Shown piece by piece: positions 6,403-10,744 of a stretch of DNA of 10,744 nt. Origin of the DNA: RUG563 sp045589355. GTDB lineage: Bacteria; Bacillota; Clostridia; Christensenellales; Aristaeellaceae. The stretch spans positions 1 through 10,744 of the forward strand of contig JAZNOW010000059.1 of assembly GCA_045589355.1 (NCBI GenBank). The letters are read 5' to 3'. The position numbers and the translations under genes were made by a program. Under the pieces are notes generated by a model that saw nothing but the letters and a program-made list of their open reading frames with translations, was not told the origin of the DNA and searched no databases. Numbering within the stretch: position 1 is the stretch's first letter; the number at the start of each line of letters is the position of its first letter.

Positions 6403-6514
6403 ATGGGAAAAAGAGGAGGAAAGACCCGGACAGCAATGCCATGATCAGGCTGAGCACTGCGCCTTTGAAGGCACCTTTCAGATGAAAGAGATGATCGCGG
6501 TATGCAGCTTCCAT
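6401..6514 (-). CDS. Possible 37-residue single-pass membrane peptide
   Basis: A short minus-strand frame begins at the ATG at 6514 and stops 4 bp before the bidirectional terminator hairpin. It encodes a charged N-terminal part (about residues 1-18, with several His, Lys and Arg) followed by one hydrophobic segment (GAVLSLIMALLSG, then SFLLFF). It would be the last gene of the metal-export operon, 70 bp after the methyltransferase stop. The fit between operon and terminator supports it. The upstream GAGG is too close to the ATG for a good ribosome site, which argues against it, and I recognise no family. It could also be the remnant of a longer gene. Confidence 0.3.
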   Translation of the reverse strand: MEAAYRDHLFHLKGAFKGAVLSLIMALLSGSFLLFFP

Positions 6515-6584
6515 GTCCTCAGTACCCGGGATGCGCAGCCTTTTTGAATGACAGAAAAAAGATACATTGAAGAAAAAGCATGGT

Positions 6585-7214
6585 TCATCCTTCTTTTTGT
6601 GCCGTGATCACACATTCCTGCATGGGCTTGGAGGAAATGCAGCGGAAAAGAGCGTCGGGGAAACCATGTTTCCGTACAAAGGAAACATATTCCGCTTCCG
6701 TCCACTTGTGGAAGGTGACAAAGCCAAATTTCTCCATCAGACGGATGGAAAACGCGGTTTTGTGGGCCTGATCCCGGTAAATGAAGGTGGGCGCTATCAG
6801 GTGACCGCCTTTTTTCAGTACCCGGCGGATCTCGGACAGGGCTTTTTCAGGGTCCGGCATGATGTGCAGGGCGTTTGCGATCACCACCACATCAAACTGC
6901 TCATCTTCGTAAGGCAATTTTGTGGCGTCGGCCATCTGGAAGGAAAGGCCGGGCCGGGGCGGCTGGTTGCGTTTTTGCGCTTTTGCCAGCATGTTGGGGG
7001 AAAAATCCGTGGCCAGCCAGCTTTTTGCCTTTTCCGCCATGGGCAGGGATATTTGGCCGGTGCCGCAGGCAATTTCCAGCACCTGATGCTCTTTTTTCAC
7101 ATCATGTGCCAGAATCCGGCAAATTTCCCGGTAGCCCTTGCCGTTGATGCGCATGAAGGGAGTGTAGAGGAGGGCAAAACGCTGCCAGAAGGAGTGATTG
7201 TTGTTTTCTTTCAT
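6585..7214 (-). CDS. Class I SAM-dependent methyltransferase
   Basis: This is a Methyltransf_11/UbiE-like enzyme of 209 residues that should transfer a methyl group from S-adenosylmethionine to an unknown small molecule or lipid. Visible motifs are LEIACGTGQ (46-54, SAM loop), ATDFS with acidic D70 (strand 2), MADATKLPY (94-102), the FDVVVIANALHIM strand (107-119) and RVLKKGGHLI (131-140). There is no membrane segment. Its ATG lies one base after the stop of the metal ATPase, with AAAGGAA overlapping the end of that gene, so translation is probably coupled. The context hints at a role in metal or metalloid handling or in membrane modification, but the Cys arrangement typical of the arsenite methylase ArsM is not evident. 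The substrate cannot be told from sequence. Confidence 0.88.
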   Translation of the reverse strand: MKENNNHSFWQRFALLYTPFMRINGKGYREICRILAHDVKKEHQVLEIACGTGQISLPMAEKAKSWLATDFSPNMLAKAQKRNQPPRPGLSFQMADATKLPYEDEQFDVVVIANALHIMPDPEKALSEIRRVLKKGGHLIAPTFIYRDQAHKTAFSIRLMEKFGFVTFHKWTEAEYVSFVRKHGFPDALFRCISSKPMQECVITAQKEG

Positions 7215-7215
7215 G

Positions 7216-9102
7216 TTATTCCTTTCCTTTTCGCAGGGCCCGGGTGGCGTTGAGCACCGCCAGCACCATCACGCCCACGTCGGCGAAAATGGCCAGGCCC
7301 ATGTTCACCATGCCCATGCCGCTGAGCAGCAGAAAAAGCACTTTGATGATCAGGGAGAAAAGGATGTTCTGCCACACGATGGCCATGCAGCGCTTGCCTA
7401 AACGGATGGCCTTGGCAATGTGCAAAGGATCGTCCTTCATGAGCACCACGTCCGCTGCTTCAATGGCGGCATCGCTGCCCACACCGCCCATGGCCACGCC
7501 GATATCGGCCCGGGTGAGCACGGGAGCGTCGTTGATGCCGTCGCCGGCAAAGAGCACCTGGGCGCCGCTTTTCCTGGTTTTCAGCAGGTTTTCCATCTTT
7601 TCCACCTTATCGGCGGGCAAAAGCTGGCTTTCCACCTGATCAATGCCCAGCTGGGACGCAATTTGCAGGGCAGTTTCCTGCCGGTCGCCGGTGAGCATCA
7701 CAACGCGGGCAACGCCGGCTTCCTTCATGGCCCGGATGGCTTCCCGGGCGGTGGGTTTTACCGTATCCGCCACCAGGATGCAGCCGGCATAGCGCCCGTC
7801 CACAGCCACATGGGCCACCGTGGCGGCTTCTGTCACGGCAGGCGCGGAAAGGCCCAGCTTCTGCATCAGCTTTTCATTGCCGATGGCCACTTCCCTGCCC
7901 TCCACCCGGGCGCAGACGCCAAAGCCGCTTTCTTCCCGGATGTTTTGCACCAGGTTCCGGTCAATATCCTTGCCGTACGCCTTTTGCAGGCTGCGGCTGA
8001 TGGGATGGGAGGAGGCACATTCCCCATGGGCGGCCAGGTGAAGGAGTGCATCGGCGTCCATGCCCACCGGCATCACGTTGGTCACTTCAAAGGTGCCTTT
8101 GGTGAGGGTGCCCGTTTTGTCCAGCACCACGGTGTCGGTATGGGCCAGGGCTTCCAGGTAGTTGGAGCCTTTCACCAGAATGCCTTCCCGGCTGGCGCCG
8201 CCGATGGCGGAGAAGAAGGTGAGCGGTACACTGATCACCAGCGCACAGGGGCAGCTGATCACAAGGAAGGTAAGCGCCCGGTACAGCCAGGTGAGAAAAT
8301 CGGCGGAACCGGTGAAGATCAGGCTGAAAACAGGGGGCAGAACGGCCACTGCCAGCGCAAGATAGCACACAAGGGGCGTATACACCCGGGCAAAGCGGGC
8401 AATAAAGTGTTCCGACCGGGATTTGCGGGAGGTGGCGTTTTCCACCAGGTCCAGAATTCTGGCAGCGGTGGATTCTCCGGCAGGCACGGTGGTGCGGATG
8501 CGGAGCACGCCGGTCATGTTGATGGCGCCGCTTTGCACCCTGTCCCCGGGCTGCACGTCCATAGGCAGGCTTTCCCCTGTCAGGGCGGCGGTGTTCAGGC
8601 TGGAAAAACCGGTGAGGATTTCCCCGTCAATGGCCACCTTTTCCCCGGGCTGCACCACGATCACGCTGCCCACTTCCACTTCGTCCGGGTCCACTTCTTC
8701 CATCTGCCCTTCTTCCGTTTCCAGGTTGGCGGTATCGGGGCGGATATCCATCAGGCTGGCAATGTTTTTGCGGCTTTTTCCCACCGCCCAGCTTTCAAAC
8801 AGTTCGCCCACCTGATAAAACAGCAGCACTGCAATGGCTTCAAAATAATCGCCGCTTTTGGTGAGAATGGCCAGTACAAAGGCGCCGATGGTGGCAATGC
8901 CCATGAGGAACGTTTCGCTGAACACCTGGCCGTTCAGGATGCCCTTCCAGGCTTTCTTCAGCACGTCATGGCCGATGAACAGGTAGGCGGCCAGGTACGC
9001 CCCCAGCCGCACCGCGCCCTCCGGCCGGAGGAGCGCCAGGGCAATCAGCATGGCCACCGTGATCAGGATGCGCAGCAGCATGCTTTTTTGCTTTTTGTTC
9101 AT
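7216..9102 (-). CDS. cadA: P1B-2 type Zn/Cd/Pb-exporting ATPase (CadA/ZntA-like)
   Basis: This is an ATP-driven pump that exports Zn2+, Cd2+ or Pb2+ across the cytoplasmic membrane. The 628 residues carry all core motifs: TGES (175-178, actuator), CPC (284-286, transmembrane metal site), DKTGT with phosphorylated D328, SSHP (364-367, P1B nucleotide-domain HP motif), TGD (471-473) and GDGINDAP (520-527). The last helices fit the P1B-2 signature N-x7-K (N579, K587) and DxG-x7-N (D608, G610, N618), which points to divalent Zn/Cd/Pb rather than copper. The usual N-terminal metal-binding domain is missing; the gene 12 bp upstream encodes such a domain separately. AAGGAGG overlaps that gene's stop codon, which fixes the start and indicates coupling. 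Confidence 0.95.
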   Translation of the reverse strand: MNKKQKSMLLRILITVAMLIALALLRPEGAVRLGAYLAAYLFIGHDVLKKAWKGILNGQVFSETFLMGIATIGAFVLAILTKSGDYFEAIAVLLFYQVGELFESWAVGKSRKNIASLMDIRPDTANLETEEGQMEEVDPDEVEVGSVIVVQPGEKVAIDGEILTGFSSLNTAALTGESLPMDVQPGDRVQSGAINMTGVLRIRTTVPAGESTAARILDLVENATSRKSRSEHFIARFARVYTPLVCYLALAVAVLPPVFSLIFTGSADFLTWLYRALTFLVISCPCALVISVPLTFFSAIGGASREGILVKGSNYLEALAHTDTVVLDKTGTLTKGTFEVTNVMPVGMDADALLHLAAHGECASSHPISRSLQKAYGKDIDRNLVQNIREESGFGVCARVEGREVAIGNEKLMQKLGLSAPAVTEAATVAHVAVDGRYAGCILVADTVKPTAREAIRAMKEAGVARVVMLTGDRQETALQIASQLGIDQVESQLLPADKVEKMENLLKTRKSGAQVLFAGDGINDAPVLTRADIGVAMGGVGSDAAIEAADVVLMKDDPLHIAKAIRLGKRCMAIVWQNILFSLIIKVLFLLLSGMGMVNMGLAIFADVGVMVLAVLNATRALRKGKE

Positions 9103-9114
9103 GGAAGCGCCTCC

Positions 9115-9333
9115 TTAATATTCGATGGAGCTGTCCGGCACCGCTTTGCGGCAGGCTTTCACCACCTTTGGCATCACGTCGTCGGGCTTCAGGCCGGGCT
9201 GGAAATTGATAATCATTTTCTGGATCATATAATTGACGATCACGCTTTCCACGCCTTCCACCTTGGCGGCGGTCATTTCCATCAAAAGGGCACAGTTAGC
9301 GCAGTCCACGTCGATGCGGTAGGTTTTCTTCAT
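9115..9333 (-). CDS. Stand-alone heavy-metal-associated (HMA) domain protein
   Basis: A 72-residue protein with the ferredoxin-like HMA fold seen in metallochaperones and in the N-termini of P1B ATPases. The binding loop is DCANCA, with Cys at 11 and 14 near the N-terminus, as in Cd/Zn ATPase N-domains, rather than the GMxCxxC typical of copper chaperones. A second Cys-containing segment (KACRKA, Cys61) could add a ligand. It is the first gene of the operon, directly ahead of an ATPase that lacks this domain, so it probably delivers metal to that pump or acts as its detached regulatory domain. AAAGGAG lies about nine bases before the ATG. A copper chaperone role is less likely given the P1B-2 pump. 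Confidence 0.87.
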   Translation of the reverse strand: MKKTYRIDVDCANCALLMEMTAAKVEGVESVIVNYMIQKMIINFQPGLKPDDVMPKVVKACRKAVPDSSIEY

Positions 9334-9350
9334 GTTGTACGGCTCCTTTA

Positions 9351-9410
9351 CAATTAAGTGCTTGTTTAATTGATACAGTTATAGTATAATCAATATGCGC
9401 GGAAAATCAA
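9351..9410. promoter_or_regulatory. Overlapping divergent promoters with operator palindromes
   Basis: Leftward promoter: TTGATT (complement of 9405-9410), 16-bp spacer, TATACT (complement of 9383-9388). Rightward promoter: TTGTTT (9362-9367), 17-bp spacer, TATAAT (9385-9390). The two -10 boxes overlap, so the polymerases should compete. The perfect inverted repeat CAATTAA-N8-TTAATTG (9351-9372) covers the rightward -35 and lies at the leftward start point, a good position for repressing both. A second repeat, ATTGAT...ATCAAT (9369-9394), spans the shared -10 region. ArsR/SmtB repressors commonly bind such AT-rich 12-2-12-like palindromes. That the adjacent regulator binds here is inference. 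Confidence 0.7.
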
Positions 9411-9444
9411 TAGTTTTCAGGCGCCTATTTCCGAAAGGGAGAAG

Positions 9445-10176
9445 ATGATTGCTAAAATGGAGAAGAATGTGCATCCTGGGCATGCCCACGTCCCCCACGC
9501 CCATGGGCATACGGAAAATATTGGAAAAATGCAGGATTCCCTGGCCCGGCAGGAGCAATTCATGCAGGCGGCGGAATTGTTCCGGGTGTTATCCGACCCC
9601 ACCCGGGTAAGGCTGTTCTGGCTTTTGTGCCATCGGGAGGAATGCCTGATCAATCTGTCCGCCCTGCTGCAGATGTCCAGCCCTGCCCTTTCCCATCACC
9701 TGAAAGAAATGAAGGCCATGGGGCTGATTGACAGCCGGCGCATGGGCAAGGAAGTGCATTACCGGGCAGCGGACACGGAGGTGTGCCTGCTTTTGCACCC
9801 CATGGTGGAGCAGGTTTTGCAGATCGCCTGCCCCCGGGAGGATGGGTATGATCAACAGGACGTGGCCAGGCGGGTGCATGATCATCTGGTGGAAAACCTG
9901 GACAAACGCCTCACCATTGATATGCTCTCCCGTCAGTTCCTCATGAACCCCACTACGCTGAAAATGCAGTTCAAGCGCCAGTACGGCATGTCCATTGCCG
10001 CCCATGTGGAGGAACATCGCATGGAAAAAGCGGCGGAATTGCTCCTTTCCACCGATGACAGCCTTTCTGCCATCGCAAAAGCGGTGGGCTTTTCCAGCCA
10101 GAGCCGTTTTGCTGAGGCTTTTCGCCGCCATTTTTCCCTCTTGCCCTCTGAATATCGCAAGGAAAGGCGGCCTTGA
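9445..10176 (+). CDS. ArsR/SmtB-AraC fusion transcriptional regulator with His-rich N-terminus
   Basis: A predicted metal-responsive regulator of the divergent export operon. Three parts are visible in 243 residues. Residues 10-22 are rich in His (H10, 13, 15, 18, 20, 22), a likely Zn-type metal site. Residues about 42-128 form an ArsR/SmtB winged helix (AELFRVLSDPTRVRLFWLL, recognition helix SSPALSHHLKEM, wing SRRMGKEVHY). Residues about 143-240 form an AraC/XylS double helix-turn-helix (LTIDMLSRQFLMNPTTLKMQ; SLSAIAKAVGFSSQSRFAEAF; FSLLPSEYR). The CadC-like alpha-3 site is partial: Cys67 is present but the second Cys is replaced by Ile69. The SmtB alpha-5 ligands are also incomplete (D110 present, Glu at 112). 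GAAAGGGAG precedes the ATG. The frame is continuous, so the fusion is not a sequencing join. It might repress, activate, or do both. Confidence 0.9.
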   Translation: MIAKMEKNVHPGHAHVPHAHGHTENIGKMQDSLARQEQFMQAAELFRVLSDPTRVRLFWLLCHREECLINLSALLQMSSPALSHHLKEMKAMGLIDSRRMGKEVHYRAADTEVCLLLHPMVEQVLQIACPREDGYDQQDVARRVHDHLVENLDKRLTIDMLSRQFLMNPTTLKMQFKRQYGMSIAAHVEEHRMEKAAELLLSTDDSLSAIAKAVGFSSQSRFAEAFRRHFSLLPSEYRKERRP

Positions 10177-10184
10177 TTTTTTTT
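10158..10184 (+). terminator. Weak terminator overlapping the regulator 3' end
   Basis: CAAGG and CCTTG (about 10158-10175) can pair across an eight-base loop just before eight Ts that follow the stop codon (10177-10184). The stem is short, so termination may be partial. Confidence 0.4.
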
Positions 10185-10250
10185 CGCATGCATAATCCCC
10201 CGCTTTTTCGCCCATACTGTGTGTGAAAAAAGCAAGGAGGGATTTCCGCA

Positions 10251-10457
10251 ATGATCACGGATAAAATTGCATTGCTGCTGACCATCATCGGCGCAGTCAA
10301 CTGGGGCCTGGTGGGCATTTTTCAGTTCGACCTGGTTTCCTACATCTTCGGCGGCCAGGGCGCACTCGTCAGCCGCATCATCTACACGCTGGTGGGCGCC
10401 GGCGGCCTGTGGTGCATCTCGCTGCTCTTCCGCGACCGTGAAGTAGTAAAGGCCTGA
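10251..10457 (+). CDS. DUF378 family small membrane protein
   Basis: A 68-residue protein with two hydrophobic segments (about 5-24 and 40-60) separated by a short loop, and the DUF378 hallmark AVNWGLVG (15-22) followed by FQFDLV. The family (including Bacillus YuzA) is widespread and has no assigned function. The basic, charged C-terminus is probably cytoplasmic. AAGGAGG precedes the ATG. It follows the regulator by 74 bp and might be read from it if the weak terminator leaks, but no functional link is evident. The second two-unit repeat begins about 20 bp after its stop. Confidence 0.9.
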   Translation: MITDKIALLLTIIGAVNWGLVGIFQFDLVSYIFGGQGALVSRIIYTLVGAGGLWCISLLFRDREVVKA

Positions 10458-10476
10458 ACGATCCGTTTGTTACTTG

Positions 10477-10705
10477 GGGGAACCCTGCGGGGCTTCGCCA
10501 GGGGCATCGCCCCTGGACCCTTTTGCGGATGTAGTGGAATTGTCGAACAAACAATTTCCCGCTGCGGCTTGAGGGAACCATGCGGGGTTTCACCCCTGCA
10601 CCCCAGCAGGGATATCATCCCTGCACCCGGTAGCGGATGTAATTGGCTTGGCTATCAAGCAATTTCCCGCTGCAGCTTATAAGAAAATCGAAACATTGCG
10701 AATCG
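10477..10705 (+). repeat. Two-unit hairpin repeat element, right copy
   Basis: The same element as 315-521, inverted. Unit 1 has hairpin CAGGGGC-ATC-GCCCCTG (10499-10515) and core 10525-10562. Unit 2 has hairpins around GGGGTTTCACCCC and GCAGGGAT-ATC-ATCCCTGC (10606-10624) and core 10633-10670. Both cores are 38 bp, begin GCGGATGTA and end CAATTTCCCGC. Inner stems differ but are kept: AATTGT with ACAATT in unit 1, GCTTG with CAAGC in unit 2. Both units lie in one reading frame that encodes the motif ADV-[VI]-x-L-x-x-K-Q-F-P-A twice, interrupted by a TGA at 10570-10572. The rest of the window (10706-10744) shows nothing I recognise. Confidence 0.7.
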
Positions 10706-10744
10706 AACGTGCCCCGCCGTACACGCACAGACACGTTTGAGAGA

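Noticed and set aside
6585..7214. Arsenite methyltransferase (ArsM)
   Set aside because: The protein is shorter than ArsM and does not show the conserved arsenic-binding Cys set; only the general SAM fold is supported.
9115..9333. Copper chaperone CopZ
   Set aside because: The loop is DCANCA rather than the GMxCxxC copper type, and the partner ATPase has the Zn/Cd/Pb P1B-2 signature.
7420..9357. 645-codon plus-strand open frame opposite the metal ATPase and HMA gene
   Set aside because: Antisense shadow with His/Gly/Gln-rich, domain-free translation; it also runs through the promoter region of the operon.
315..10705. Inverted repeats as the ends of a transposon carrying the whole window
   Set aside because: No transposase is present, the enclosed genes are core chromosome functions, and the elements sit as two-unit repeats after gene ends rather than as terminal inverted repeats with target duplications.

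Overview
The window looks like an origin-of-replication region from a GC-rich Bacillota (Firmicutes) chromosome. The clues are strong AAGGAGG-type ribosome binding sites, parS sites matching the Bacillus Spo0J/ParB consensus, a Bacillus-like DnaA-box/DnaA-trio unwinding site, and dnaN and recF close together. A gut Negativicutes or Clostridia member fits, but I cannot name a genus from the sequence alone.

Layout. Positions 1-521 are noncoding: GC-rich hairpin repeats, one strong terminator and a two-unit repeat element. dnaN (522-1640, minus) encodes the beta sliding clamp. Positions 1641-2190 form a probable oriC with DnaA boxes, a GC clamp, five DnaA-trios and an AT-rich flank. trkA and trkH (2270-5101, plus) encode a potassium uptake system and end in a terminator. 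Two parS sites follow, then recF (5278-6360, plus), whose last codons contain a third parS-like site. After a terminator that may work in both directions, a minus-strand operon (9333 down to 6585, perhaps to 6401) encodes a small heavy-metal-binding protein, a Zn/Cd/Pb-type P1B ATPase, a SAM-dependent methyltransferase and possibly a 37-residue membrane peptide. It diverges from a plus-strand regulator (9445-10176) in which an ArsR/SmtB domain is joined to an AraC-type domain behind a His-rich N-terminus. A DUF378 membrane protein (10251-10457) follows. The window closes with a second copy of the two-unit repeat, inverted relative to the first.

How it fits together. dnaN is transcribed leftward and trkA-trkH-recF rightward from the origin, so both arms run with replication. 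The metal-export operon runs toward the origin. dnaA, normally just upstream of dnaN, is not in the window; its place is taken by trkA in the opposite direction, while the unwinding site keeps its usual position and polarity next to dnaN. In the metal module, overlapping divergent promoters and an inverted repeat at 9351-9372 suggest that the fusion regulator controls both itself and the exporter.

The most unusual items are the ArsR-AraC fusion regulator, the dnaA-less oriC with a complete trio element, and a repeat family built on an invariant 38-bp core. That core both folds and, read in one frame, encodes a recurring peptide motif.
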